A stretch of DNA of 44,189 bases from CAYVBE01 sp964572825 (GCA_964572825.1 CAZNGS010000037.1:1-44189), one strand, 5' to 3'; shown: positions 36,293 to 44,189, counted from the first letter of the stretch. The notes: a model not told the origin generated them from the letters alone. A program made the numbers and translations.

Positions 36293-37336
36293 ATGGCGGT
36301 CGTTGGCGCGCTGGAGCTGGAAGGCTATCTCGAGGAAGCGCCTCCGCCCTCGGTCTGCGTGCTGGAGGGGGAGGACGAAGCGCTGGTCGCGCGCAGCCTG
36401 GGGCTGCTTCTGGAGCTTCTGGCCCCGCAGGAAAAGCCGGGCAGCGTGGTGCGGCGCTTCGAGACGGTGGAACGGCCGGCCCAGGTCTTCGACGAGCTCC
36501 GTACCATCCCCTTCATGGGCATGGAGGGCCGGCGGGTGGTAGTAGTCGAGGACGGCGATGCCTTCCTGAGGGAGCACCGCGACCGGCTGCTGCGCTACCT
36601 GGAGAGCCCGTCTTCCACCGGAACGCTGATCCTGCGGGCGGCGGGCCTGGACGGCCGGCGCAAGGAAACGAAGGCGCTGCGGGAGGTGGGCCTGGTGGTC
36701 CAGTGCGGCCGACTTCGGTGGCGGCAGGCCGAATCTTGGCTGCGCACCAGGGCCAGGGAGCTCGGCGGTGCCGTTACGGACCGGGCCGCCTCGGAGCTGG
36801 TGAGGGCGGTGGGGCCGAACGTGGCCGCGCTGGACAGGGAGCTGGAAAAACTGATCGCCTATTGCCAGCCCGAGGGCCGGATCACAGCGGACGCCGTGAC
36901 GGAGATGGTGGCCCGGGGGCGCTCCCGGTCCATCTTCGAGCTGGGCGACATGATCAGCGAGGGTCGCAAGGCGGACGCCATCGCCTTCTGCGAGCGCCTC
37001 CTGCTGCGCGGCGAGGCCCCGGAGGGCATCGTCGCGGTGCTGGCCAGCCAGATGCGGCGGCAGTGGCAGGTGAAGCGCCTGCAGGATGTCGACGCCTCCC
37101 CGCGCGACATCGAGAAGGCCACCGGCTTGCCCGGTTTCGTGGTGCGAAAGTCGCTCCAGACAATCGGTGGATTGTCAGACGACTGGTTCGCGGAACGACT
37201 GGCCATCCTGTCCGAGGCGGACTACAGCCTGAAGACCGAGTCCCTGCAGGCAGACGAACGGCGGGTCTGGGTGGAGACGCTGGTGGCCCGCCTGTCGCGC
37301 ACGGCGGGCCGTGCAGCGGCGGAACGTCGGCGTTGA
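36293..37336 (+). CDS. holA: DNA polymerase III subunit delta
   Basis: A 347-residue clamp-loader subunit that opens the sliding clamp. The N-terminal domain has SVCVLEGEDEALVARSL and RTIPFMGMEGRRVVVVEDGDAFL, matching the HolA pattern F(L/M)-G-x-(R)-R-(L/V)-V-x-V. Later segments include AVGPNVAALDRELEKLIAYC and SIFELGDMISEGRKADAIAFCERLL, with the collar domain ending in LKTESLQADERRVWVETLVARL. AGAGAGG lies 5 nt before the ATG. The Tat-exported sulfatase starts 16 bp downstream in the same direction, so co-transcription is possible though functionally unexpected. Confidence 0.9.
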   Translation: MAVVGALELEGYLEEAPPPSVCVLEGEDEALVARSLGLLLELLAPQEKPGSVVRRFETVERPAQVFDELRTIPFMGMEGRRVVVVEDGDAFLREHRDRLLRYLESPSSTGTLILRAAGLDGRRKETKALREVGLVVQCGRLRWRQAESWLRTRARELGGAVTDRAASELVRAVGPNVAALDRELEKLIAYCQPEGRITADAVTEMVARGRSRSIFELGDMISEGRKADAIAFCERLLLRGEAPEGIVAVLASQMRRQWQVKRLQDVDASPRDIEKATGLPGFVVRKSLQTIGGLSDDWFAERLAILSEADYSLKTESLQADERRVWVETLVARLSRTAGRAAAERRR

Positions 37337-37351
37337 GAGGAGCATCGAACG

Positions 37352-38791
37352 ATGGAAGAAGGACGGGCGGACGTCTCGGCGGGTCTGAACCGGCGGCGTT
37401 TCCTGCAACTGGCCGGTGCCGGCGTGGCCTCCACCTGGGCTGCACCCGCAGCTTTTGGCGGGGGCAGGAGCGGAACCGATCGTCCCAACGTCCTGTTCAT
37501 CTCCGTGGACGACCTGAACCAGCACCTGGGCTGCTACGGTAACCCGGTGGTCAACTCACCCAACATCGACCGCCTCGCCGACCGGGGCGTGCGCTTCGCC
37601 CATGCCTATCCCCAGGCCTCCACGTGCGTGCCCTCGCGCTACTGCTTCCTGAGCGGCATGCGCAAGACCACCGTCTACGACGCGCAGACGAAGCGGCCGG
37701 CTCTGGACGACATCCTGTGGCTGCCCGAGCATTTCCGCCGGCAGGGCTACTACACCGCCCGAGTGGACAAGGTATTCCACATCGGCCGCGACGTCCCCGA
37801 GTGCTGGGACATCACCGAGGAAGGACCTCGCGTAAACGGCGAGCCCGTGCTCATGTACACCCCTCAGGAGCTCCGGAAGCTGGGCATCGAGGACAGGCTC
37901 CTCTACCTGAAGCGCTACAAGAAGGAGGTGCGGGGCGAGGGGATGGTCTGGGGACCGGTGGACGTGGCGGACGAGCAACTGCCCGACGGCATGACGGCCC
38001 GGCGCGCGGTGGAGCTGCTCCGCATGATGGCCGGGCGGCCAGAGCCGTTCTTCCTGGCCGTGGGCTTCCGCCGGCCGCACCTGCCCTGGCACGTGCCGCC
38101 CCGCTACTTCGACATGTACCCGCTGGAGTCCATCCTGCTCCCGCCCCACCAGCCCGGCGTCGAGCGCGTCTCCGAGGAAATACACCGCGCCGGCATTCGT
38201 GCCTATTACGCCTCCCTCACCTTCATGGATACTCAGCTCGGCCTGGTGCTGGAGGAGATGGACCGGCTGGGCCTGTGGGACAACACCATTGCCGTCCTGT
38301 TCGGCGACAACGGATATGCGCTGGGTGAGCGGGACAACTTCTTCAGCAAGTGGCCGCCCTACGAGAGCGCCACCGTGGTGCCGCTCATCGTGTCCGCCCC
38401 CGATGCGCGGCTCAACGGGCAGGTCAGCGACCACGTGGTGGAGCTGATCGACATCTATCCTTCGCTCGTGGACTACTGCGGCCTGCCGCGGCCGGAGGGA
38501 CCCGTGGGGCGGAGCTTCGTGCCGTTGCTGAACGGCCGGGACGCCGAGTGGACCGACTACGGCATCACGGAGTACGACGACAGGGGGAAGAACGGCATCC
38601 GGTCGGCGCGCTACCGCTACACCGAGTCCGCCGACGGCGAGCCACTGATGCTCTACGACCTGGAGAACGACCCCTACGAGCACAACAACCTGGTGGACGC
38701 CCCGGCCCACGCGAAGACTATACGCCGTCTAAGCCGCCTGATGCATTCGGTGCTGGAGCGCTCCCGGCCCCCGTCCGGGCGGGCCGACTGA
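37352..38791 (+). CDS. Tat-exported type I sulfatase, iduronate-2-sulfatase-like
   Basis: A 479-residue sulfatase. The N-terminus has a twin-arginine signal (LNRRRFLQLAGAGVASTWAA), so it is exported folded. NVLFISVDDLNQHLGCYGNP is the metal site, STCVPSRYCFLSGMR the formylglycine CxPxR site, and FFLAVGFRRPHLPWHVPPRYF plus VLFGDNGYALGERDNFFSKW match iduronate-2-sulfatase-type enzymes. The C-terminal MLYDLENDPYEHNNLVD is usual. GAGAGGAG precedes the ATG by 9 nt. It is the only one of the three sulfatases with an export signal. Substrate is probably a sulfated uronic-acid glycan (inference from the subfamily). Confidence 0.9.
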   Translation: MEEGRADVSAGLNRRRFLQLAGAGVASTWAAPAAFGGGRSGTDRPNVLFISVDDLNQHLGCYGNPVVNSPNIDRLADRGVRFAHAYPQASTCVPSRYCFLSGMRKTTVYDAQTKRPALDDILWLPEHFRRQGYYTARVDKVFHIGRDVPECWDITEEGPRVNGEPVLMYTPQELRKLGIEDRLLYLKRYKKEVRGEGMVWGPVDVADEQLPDGMTARRAVELLRMMAGRPEPFFLAVGFRRPHLPWHVPPRYFDMYPLESILLPPHQPGVERVSEEIHRAGIRAYYASLTFMDTQLGLVLEEMDRLGLWDNTIAVLFGDNGYALGERDNFFSKWPPYESATVVPLIVSAPDARLNGQVSDHVVELIDIYPSLVDYCGLPRPEGPVGRSFVPLLNGRDAEWTDYGITEYDDRGKNGIRSARYRYTESADGEPLMLYDLENDPYEHNNLVDAPAHAKTIRRLSRLMHSVLERSRPPSGRAD

Positions 38792-38883
38792 GTTCCGCGG
38801 CTCAGTGCGACCCACCGCCGGGCGGTCTATGAAAAGATGTGGGTCAGGGGCTCCCCGGCCGAGAGGGCACGGGCGATGCCGGG

Positions 38884-39108
38884 TCAAAAGCTCCGCACGT
38901 CGGAGGCTTCCATGAGCTCCAGTTCGTCTGCTTCGCTCATTTCATCCAGGGGATTGCCGAACGCATCTTCATCCAGCTCGGCGGCTATGGCCTCGCGCGG
39001 CTCCAGGATGAGTTTCCGATGTCGCCGACGGATCATCTCCAGGCGCGCTGCCAACCGGTCTTTCTCCTGTCCCCTCTGCTTCTCCGATGACACGGCCGAC
39101 ACCTCCAT
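38884..39108 (-). CDS. Small acidic hypothetical protein
   Basis: A 74-residue ORF (ATG 39108 with AGGAAG 9 nt upstream; ATG 39135 would add MRSNRKNRR). The sequence has a basic helix (RLAARLEMIRRRHRKLILEP) followed by an acidic tail (AAELDEDAFGNPLDEMSEADELELMEASD). It vaguely recalls the N-terminal coiled part of DksA-type proteins but lacks any Cys4 zinc finger, so I do not assign it. Two consensus sigma-70 promoters lie 150-260 bp upstream. Charge asymmetry suggests a binding or anti-factor role (speculative). Confidence 0.5.
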   Translation of the reverse strand: MEVSAVSSEKQRGQEKDRLAARLEMIRRRHRKLILEPREAIAAELDEDAFGNPLDEMSEADELELMEASDVRSF

Positions 39109-39187
39109 TCTGCGGTTCTTCCTGTTCGATCTCATCGTTCTGGCGGGGAGGCGAATACCCCTCAAACTATGTGGCTCTGAAAAGGTT

Positions 39188-39210
39188 CCGCGGCGACCCC
39201 GTGGCCGCGG
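39188..39210 (-). terminator. Hairpin with short U-tract in the leader of the small acidic ORF
   Basis: CCGCGGC and GCCGCGG (39188-39194 and 39204-39210) form a perfect 7-bp stem around a 9-base loop. On the minus strand it is followed by AACCTTTTC. It lies between the tandem promoters and the ORF, so it could be an attenuator or end a small RNA. Confidence 0.4.
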
Positions 39211-39287
39211 CGCCGTGGAAGTGCAGCGTTTGACCTCCGCCCGCAGGCCGCTTCTGCTTGGGCCTTATTGGCGTAGCAAAAACCCCA

Positions 39288-39315
39288 ATTATATGCATGA
39301 GCCCCGCCCTGTCAA
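39288..39315 (-). promoter_or_regulatory. Consensus sigma-70 promoter P1
   Basis: On the minus strand TTGACA (39315-39310), a 16-bp spacer and TATAAT (39293-39288): both hexamers are perfect. The predicted start is near 39281. The stretch ATTATATGCAT is shared exactly with the xylB promoter. Confidence 0.7.
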
Positions 39316-39336
39316 GACCCGGAAAAATAGCGCAGA

Positions 39337-39366
39337 ATTATAGTAGCTGGGGCAGGGCGATGTCAA
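39337..39366 (-). promoter_or_regulatory. Consensus sigma-70 promoter P2
   Basis: On the minus strand TTGACA (39366-39361), an 18-bp spacer and TATAAT (39342-39337): again both hexamers are perfect. It lies 5 bp past the xylB stop and 49 bp upstream of P1, so the two form a tandem pair. Confidence 0.65.
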
Positions 39367-39370
39367 GACT

Positions 39371-40912
39371 TCATGCGTATAGCTGGCTCACCTTCTCCGT
39401 GATCGTGTCGAAGTCGCTCTCCAGTGAGCGGTATAGCTGCTGAAACAGCGGGTAGAATTCCGCGTGGATTCGGGCGTTTTCCTCGTTCACTTCGTATTCG
39501 CTGGTGATGCGGATGGCCTGGTCGCAGGCCTCCGGGACGCTGCTCCACACGCCGGTGCCCACGCCGGCCAGCAGCGCCACGCCGTAGGCCGGTCCCTCGC
39601 TGGCGTTGATGGTGCAGACGGGGTGGTTGTAGACGTCCGCCTGGAGCTGCCGCCACATCTCGCTCCTGACCCCGCCGCCGGAGAGGCGGACCTGTCTCAC
39701 CTCGATGCCCAGCCAGCGCATGATCTCCAGCGAGTCCTTCATGGCATATGTAATACCTTCCAGGATGCTCCGGATCACCTCGTTCTTCCCGTGCCGCGGG
39801 GTCAGGCCGACCAGCGCTCCGCGGGCGTTGGGGTTGGCGTGGGGGGTGCGCTCGCCGGTCAGGTAGGGCAGGAACAGCAGTCCCTCTGCGCCGGGCACCG
39901 CCTCGGCGGCCTCGCGGGTGAGAATTTCATAGGGGTCCACGCCCTCCTCGTCGGCCCGGGCCCTTTCGGTATCGGCGAAGTTGTTTCGGTACCACTGGAA
40001 CGATCCCCCCGCGCTGAGCACCACGCCCATCAGGTGCCACTTGCCGGGCACGGCGTGGCAGAACGTATGCAGCCTGCCCTCCGGGTCGGTGGCCACCTCG
40101 TCGCTGAAGGCGAACACGACGCCGCTGGTGCCCATGGTGGCGCTGATGACGCCGCTGCGCACGATGCCGTTGCCCACGGCGCCGGCCGCCTGGTCGCCCC
40201 CGCCGCCCACGATCGGGGTGCCCGGTGCCAGGCCCAGCTCGGCGGCCACCAAGGGGGAGACCTCCGCGCTGACTTCGTCGGACTCATAGCAGTCGGCCAG
40301 CAGGCCGCGGTCGATCTGAAGGGCTTCCAGCAGCTCATCGCACCAGTCACGGTTCCGGATGTCCAGCAGCAGCATACCGCTGGCGTCGCTGACCTCGGTG
40401 GCGAATGTGCCGCTCAGCCGGAACCGCACGTAGTCCTTGGGCAGCAGGACCTTGCGGCACTGCTCGTAGTTCTGGGGCTCGTTATTGCGCACCCACAAAA
40501 TCTTCGGGGCGGTGAAGCCGGTCAGCGCCGGGTTGCAGACCAGCTCCAGAAGCCGGTCGTAGCCCATCGTCTCGGTGATTTCCCGACACTCGGCGGCGGT
40601 GCGCTGGTCGTTCCACAGGATGGCCGGCCGGATCACCTCGTGATCTCCGTCGAGCATGACCAGACCGTGCATCTGTCCGCTCAGGCCGATGCCCTGCACC
40701 TCTTTGCCGTCGATCCCGGCCCGCGCGATGACCTTCCGGATGGACTGGCAGGTTCCTTCCCACCAGTCCTCGGGGTCCTGCTCGCTCCAGAGTGGTTTGG
40801 GACAGTAGCAGGGGTATTCGGTGGTCACCGTGGCGATGACTTCGCCGTCTTCGTCGCACAGCAGCGCCTTGGCCCCTGTGGTGCTCACATCGATGCCCAT
40901 CAGGTAACCCAT
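39371..40912 (-). CDS. xylB: Xylulokinase (FGGY family)
   Basis: A 513-residue FGGY carbohydrate kinase phosphorylating D-xylulose. The N-terminal phosphate loop is MGIDVSTTGAKALLCDEDG. IGLSGQMHGLVMLD with the family QMHG motif is typical of xylulokinase. VGGGGDQAAGAVGNGIV carries the catalytic Asp and substrate loop, and QVRLSGGGVRSEMWRQLQADV the adenosine loop. Length is normal. GGAGG lies 7 nt upstream of the ATG and a consensus promoter 50-75 bp upstream. It is 84 bp downstream of a secreted glycosidase on the same strand, consistent with pentose use, though no xylose isomerase is in view. Confidence 0.9.
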   Translation of the reverse strand: MGYLMGIDVSTTGAKALLCDEDGEVIATVTTEYPCYCPKPLWSEQDPEDWWEGTCQSIRKVIARAGIDGKEVQGIGLSGQMHGLVMLDGDHEVIRPAILWNDQRTAAECREITETMGYDRLLELVCNPALTGFTAPKILWVRNNEPQNYEQCRKVLLPKDYVRFRLSGTFATEVSDASGMLLLDIRNRDWCDELLEALQIDRGLLADCYESDEVSAEVSPLVAAELGLAPGTPIVGGGGDQAAGAVGNGIVRSGVISATMGTSGVVFAFSDEVATDPEGRLHTFCHAVPGKWHLMGVVLSAGGSFQWYRNNFADTERARADEEGVDPYEILTREAAEAVPGAEGLLFLPYLTGERTPHANPNARGALVGLTPRHGKNEVIRSILEGITYAMKDSLEIMRWLGIEVRQVRLSGGGVRSEMWRQLQADVYNHPVCTINASEGPAYGVALLAGVGTGVWSSVPEACDQAIRITSEYEVNEENARIHAEFYPLFQQLYRSLESDFDTITEKVSQLYA

Positions 40913-40960
40913 TTTCCGGCCTCCGTGAAGCGGTTGAGAAGCGATCCCGGACGGGGGGCC

Positions 40961-40988
40961 ATTATATGCATCGCCGGCGGGCTGTCAA
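40961..40988 (-). promoter_or_regulatory. Consensus sigma-70 promoter of xylB
   Basis: On the minus strand TTGACA (40988-40983), a 16-bp spacer and TATAAT (40966-40961), both perfect. Start near 40954 gives a 42-nt leader. It sits in the gap behind the glycosidase gene, so xylB can be expressed on its own. Confidence 0.7.
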
Positions 40989-40996
40989 AGTCTGCC

Positions 40997-43420
40997 TCAA
41001 CCGCCCTCGTGCCATTCCAGGGCCAGGATGGTGGCCGGGGGCAGGTCCAGTTCATAGCCGGCGGCGAAGTCGGTGAGGACCTTGCTCTCGATGGTGACTC
41101 GCTGTCCCTCGGGCGCCCAGTCGTGCTCGTTGCTGGACTGCAGCCCGGGCGATTTGAGCCACCATTGGCGGGCCTTCCGGCCCCGGACGCGCCCCTCGAA
41201 CTCGATGGTCACCGGCTGCGCTTCCCGGGGATCGTTGCTGACCAGGATCAGGCCCCGCCGGTCACCGTCGCGAAAGGCGTAGCTGTGGATGCGGGCGATG
41301 TTGGAGACGGTCATCTCCTCCGGCCTCCGGCTGGGGCCGTAGCCGGCGCCGAAGCGGTTGGTTACCGAGAACTTCGGATCCGCGCCGGAGTGGGCCGTCG
41401 CCACCAGGTCTCCGCCGATGACCTGGTTCGCGATCCTCAGGGCCAGGAACCGGGGGCGGTAGCGCCGCTCCCGGGGGTTGCCGATGCGCAGCACGCCGCC
41501 CCACACGCGGACCCGTCCGGGGATGTTCCCGAAGGCCCCGCCGGGGTTGAAGCCGAACTGCGAGAGGTTGAAGCTCTGCTGCGTGCGGGCGCCCCAGTGC
41601 TTCAGCAGGATGAGCATGCTGTGGGTGGCGCTCATGCCTCCCGCGCGGCCCACGACCATCCTGTTGATCTTCTCCAGGGGCACCTCTCCGGGCGTGCTGA
41701 AGGTGGTGTGGTAGTTGCCGCCCTCGTAGATGGATATCTCCTTGCCTTGCTCTCGGGCGGCTTCCAGGCTCCCGTAGTTCTTGTTGTGCTCCGGGTGCAT
41801 CCACATGTGCCAGGCGGAGGCGAAGACGAAGTCGTAGAACCCCGCCAGGTCGCCCGCCCGCTCGATCTGGTCCCGGTAGAGGCCGAAGATGTGGTAGCCG
41901 TTGATGGTGAACCGGTCGAAGCCCGGATGCGTCTCCATCAGGCGCGTGCCGCCTCCTTGCTCGTTAAGGTGGAAGACGAAGACGTCCGGGTCGTAATAGG
42001 GCGAGTCCTTGGCGCGTTCGATGAGGGCCTGCCAGTAGTCGTGTCCCCAGTAGCCCGTGCCGAAGAACGTGATGACCTCGTTGCCGAACTGCACGTGTAT
42101 CTTGTCGAATACCTCCGTCCAGGGCTTCTGCTGGCCCAGCTCCGCCCGGAGCCTGCCCCGCCCGGTATCCGGTGGGGCGCCGCAGTATTCCATGAAGACG
42201 TCGATGTCCTCCGGCAGCAACGTGCCCGGCAGGTTGGCCCAGGGGTTGGCCCCCGCGTGGGCGCAGAACTCGTAGAATTCGTGCGTGCCGAACTCGTCCC
42301 GCCGCTTGTTCAGGCCACGGCGGGAAGAGTTGCGGATGCGCGGCTGGATCCAGTTGATTACCGAGTCCCTGGTGTTGCGCAGGTAGCGCACCGAACCGGG
42401 CCGCAGGAACCGGAACACGTCCACCAGCTCGTCGCGGAAGGGCGTCGTGTTCGTGTCGTCGCCGTCTTTACTGGCCTCGATCTCGTCGAGCAGCACCTGG
42501 CCGCCCTCGACATCGAACTCCAGCATGAAGATGGGGTTACCCTCGGGGTCATCCGGCTTTTCCAGACGTAGCTTCTCGGTGTAATGCTTCCACCGGTCAG
42601 TGAGCGGGACCTCGACGGCGGGGCCGGGTACGGTCGGTTTCACAAGCAGCTCGGGTGAGCCGCCGGCCGCCTTGGCCCAGAACTGAACCGTCCAGGTGCC
42701 GTCGTAGGGCGCGGCCTTGTAGAACTGCACGCGGAACTTGACGAAGGCGCGTCCGGCCCGCCCGTCCAGCTTCAGGGCGGCCACGCCGACGCTCTGCTCC
42801 GGCACGTCCCCGGTCACCACTTCCGTGCTCTCGGGCGAGCAGTACTGGGTATCGTACTCCCTGACCTTCACGCGCTCGCCGTCAACGTTCTTGCGCCTCT
42901 CCACCAGCCAGGGATGCTGCCCCTCCGAGGGGTCGCTTTTCTCCAGGAGCACGCCGGCGATGTATCCCTCCTGCGTCCAGGTGACCGGTTTGTCGAAACG
43001 CACGAACGCCGTCTCCTGCACCCCTTTGTTGCCCCCGAAGTCGAACTCGGTCGTCTCGATGGCCGTGACCCGGAGTTCCTTCCACTGGTCCGGCCCCGTG
43101 AGCATGTGGGCCGTGGCGCCCACCCAGGAATCATCCACGCGTTTCCCCCACAGGTAGATTCCGTTGGTGTCGGGCTGGTCGTTGGGGCCCATGACGTGGA
43201 GACGGCGCACGGTCCCTTCGAAGTTCTCGGCCACCCGCTGCTTCAGGATGACGGAGTCGTAGAAGTTGTCGCCGCTGAAGTGGACCCCGAGGCGCTCGAC
43301 GTTTTCGACAAGGGCCCTGTCGGTGATCGTGATCGTTGTCCGTTCAGCGGCGTGACACCCGAGGGAGCCCGCCAGGAGAGTGATGACTGTCGAGCAGAGC
43401 AGCAGTCCATGTGCGCGCAT
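40997..43420 (-). CDS. Exported glycoside hydrolase, clan A-like (arabinofuranosidase-like)
   Basis: An 807-residue protein with a signal peptide (MRAHGLLLCSTVITLLAGSLGCHAAE; cleavage after CHA or lipidation at Cys are both possible). Residues about 25-330 form beta-rich accessory modules, with DRWKHYTEKLRLEKPDD resembling a carbohydrate-binding module. From about 350 a catalytic barrel begins at VFRFLRPGSVRYLRNTRD. IHVQFGNEVITFF (Glu near 446) fits the acid/base Glu of clan GH-A, and EISIYEGGNYHTTF (Glu near 565) the nucleophile. The C-terminus is a beta-sandwich as in GH39/GH51-type enzymes. GGAGG lies 8 nt before the ATG. Substrate is probably an arabinose- or xylose-containing glycan, inferred partly from xylB next door. 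Confidence 0.7.
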   Translation of the reverse strand: MRAHGLLLCSTVITLLAGSLGCHAAERTTITITDRALVENVERLGVHFSGDNFYDSVILKQRVAENFEGTVRRLHVMGPNDQPDTNGIYLWGKRVDDSWVGATAHMLTGPDQWKELRVTAIETTEFDFGGNKGVQETAFVRFDKPVTWTQEGYIAGVLLEKSDPSEGQHPWLVERRKNVDGERVKVREYDTQYCSPESTEVVTGDVPEQSVGVAALKLDGRAGRAFVKFRVQFYKAAPYDGTWTVQFWAKAAGGSPELLVKPTVPGPAVEVPLTDRWKHYTEKLRLEKPDDPEGNPIFMLEFDVEGGQVLLDEIEASKDGDDTNTTPFRDELVDVFRFLRPGSVRYLRNTRDSVINWIQPRIRNSSRRGLNKRRDEFGTHEFYEFCAHAGANPWANLPGTLLPEDIDVFMEYCGAPPDTGRGRLRAELGQQKPWTEVFDKIHVQFGNEVITFFGTGYWGHDYWQALIERAKDSPYYDPDVFVFHLNEQGGGTRLMETHPGFDRFTINGYHIFGLYRDQIERAGDLAGFYDFVFASAWHMWMHPEHNKNYGSLEAAREQGKEISIYEGGNYHTTFSTPGEVPLEKINRMVVGRAGGMSATHSMLILLKHWGARTQQSFNLSQFGFNPGGAFGNIPGRVRVWGGVLRIGNPRERRYRPRFLALRIANQVIGGDLVATAHSGADPKFSVTNRFGAGYGPSRRPEEMTVSNIARIHSYAFRDGDRRGLILVSNDPREAQPVTIEFEGRVRGRKARQWWLKSPGLQSSNEHDWAPEGQRVTIESKVLTDFAAGYELDLPPATILALEWHEGG

Positions 43421-43483
43421 AACGCCTTCCTCCGTTTGTGACCCTGGGGTGTACTGTTGATGCAGCGTCCACTGTCGCGCGCC

Positions 43484-43512
43484 ATCGTAGTCCTGCCACA
43501 GGTACCTGTCAA
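43484..43512 (-). promoter_or_regulatory. Predicted sigma-70 promoter of the exported glycosidase
   Basis: On the minus strand TTGACA (43512-43507) is perfect, followed after 17 bp by TACGAT (43489-43484). Transcription would start near 43477, about 57 nt before the ATG at 43420. Confidence 0.55.
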
Positions 43513-43644
43513 GAACTGGGCGTTGGCGGTCCACCGACAAAACTGCGGCGCCCGGCCGTGCCGGCAACGGGCGCACGTGGGAGAAAGTCCTGGATGTCCC
43601 CGAAGGCACAGACGTTTTTCCCGGGATCCCACGCGGGACGTTTT

Positions 43645-43787
43645 CTGGCAGCCTGTTGAAAATGTAGCTCAGCCGCCCCCGGCTGAGAGTCCACAGGCGA
43701 GGGCGCCTGTGTTACACACAAAAGAGCGTTTCCAGCCTTATATTTCGCCATGACACTGATGTGACCTGTTTTTCAACAGGCTGCTAG
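43645..43787. mobile_element. MITE-like element with terminal inverted repeats
   Basis: CTGGCAGCCTGTTGAAAA (43645-43662) and TTTTCAACAGGCTGCTAG (43770-43787) are inverted repeats matching at 17 of 18 positions. The 107 bp between them encode nothing but contain two stems: CTCAGCCG/CGGCTGAG near 43668-43687, and CACAGGCG-AGGG-CGCCTGTG near 43693-43712. This is the form of a non-autonomous, transposase-less element. Termini reading CAGCCTGTTGAAAA are seen in several IS families, so a related IS may mobilise it. Confidence 0.65.
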
Positions 43788-43860
43788 CCCAAGTTCCGCA
43801 GTTTGAGACCTAAATCAGGGGCTGAAAGCCTCTCGCGCGCTTTCAGACGAAAAGTTTTCA

Positions 43861-44127
43861 CTACATCTGTTCGAACTCTATCGATTCGGGCACCGCCATG
43901 CCCAGGTGCTCCAGCAGTATCTGCTGGCCCTCGTCGGGGCGAGTCACGCAACGCTTGCGTATGTCCACGCCCGCTCGAGTCGGCAGGACCACGTGCACCA
44001 GCTTCATCGGGCTCAGCTCATCGAAGACCCTCCGCGGCTCATCTCCCAGCCCCGACCTCTCACACAGTGCTGCGAGCGTCTTCCACAGAACGTAGGCCAG
44101 GAAACACACCAGGATGATGAACGACAA
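43861..44127 (-). pseudogene. C-terminal fragment of an IS4/IS1634-like transposase
   Basis: An 88-residue ORF starting at an artificial TTG and reading LSFIILVCFLAYVLWKTL, then RRVFDELSPMKLVHVVLPTRAG and QQILLEHLGMAVPE. This is the final helical part of DDE transposases of the IS1634 branch. A TAA lies immediately upstream (44128-44130) and the catalytic DDE core is absent, so the 5' part is lost. A stem CTGAAAGC/GCTTTCAG (43822-43846) lies downstream of its stop. With the MITE-like element next to it, this marks a mobile-element scrap at the window edge. Confidence 0.7.
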
Positions 44128-44189
44128 TTAAGATTGAACTAAGCCGCTTCGCGGCAGTGGGGCGCGTTCTCTGTTCGCGGAGTGAGTAG

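Noticed and set aside
38884..39108. Assignment of the small acidic protein to DksA/TraR
   Set aside because: There is no Cys4 zinc finger, and the resemblance is limited to a charged coiled-coil pattern.
39464..42571. A 1035-residue plus-strand open frame opposite xylB and the exported glycosidase
   Set aside because: Both opposite-strand genes have motifs, ribosome sites and promoters. This frame crosses both and shows no family sequence.

Overview
This window looks like chromosomal DNA from a GC-rich, free-living bacterium (about two-thirds GC by eye). Several traits fit the Planctomycetota or neighbouring lineages such as Lentisphaerota, Hydrogenedentota or Sumerlaeota: three formylglycine-type sulfatases, a DUF187-type secreted glycosidase, a DapL-type lysine route, sigma-54 control, and intergenic DNA full of short decayed repeats. 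No rRNA, tRNA or marker gene is present to settle the lineage, so this is inference. I recognise 30 intact genes, one gene split by an in-frame stop, and two transposase remnants.

Layout. 1-8.5 kb: a WaaG-like glycosyltransferase, a cupin lipoprotein, a secreted GH10-like protein with two extra N-terminal domains, YggT, an overlapping pncB-pncA-moxR operon, and CvpA. 8.5-10.2 kb: an unrecognised 427-residue protein with two HTH-like segments behind a very good sigma-54 promoter. 10.3-14 kb (minus strand): glutamate dehydrogenase, dapF, purF. 14-19 kb: an IS110-type fossil, a kelch-like protein and two sulfatases without signal peptides. 19.2-23.7 kb: a NifA-like sigma-54 activator with a KaiC-like domain that lacks its P-loop, a sigma-54 promoter with a plausible enhancer, an FMN glutamate-synthase-like protein, and a 50-residue Cys-rich protein. 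24-30 kb: carA-guaA-carB. 30-35 kb: a UspA-like protein, a repeat-rich non-coding stretch, a membrane/ankyrin gene split by a TGA, a heptanucleotide array, and nagB. 35-39.4 kb: dapL, holA, a Tat-exported sulfatase and a small acidic protein behind two consensus sigma-70 promoters. 39.4-43.4 kb: xylulokinase and a secreted clan-A-like glycosidase. 43.6-44.1 kb: a MITE-like element and an IS4/IS1634-like transposase tail.

How the genes fit together. The core theme is ammonia, glutamate and glutamine: glutamate dehydrogenase, a glutamate-synthase-like oxidoreductase, and three glutamine amidotransferases (PurF, CarA, GuaA) with CarB. Two near-consensus -24/-12 promoters and one sigma-54 activator suggest a local nitrogen-responsive regulon that includes the unknown HTH protein. 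The second theme is polysaccharide use: three sulfatases, two glycoside hydrolases, xylulokinase and glucosamine-6-phosphate deaminase. DapL plus DapF point to the aminotransferase route to meso-diaminopimelate.

The strongest candidates for something undescribed are the sigma-54 promoter plus dual-HTH protein at 8790-10149 and the KaiC-like/NifA-like regulator with its adjacent target operon at 19258-23692.
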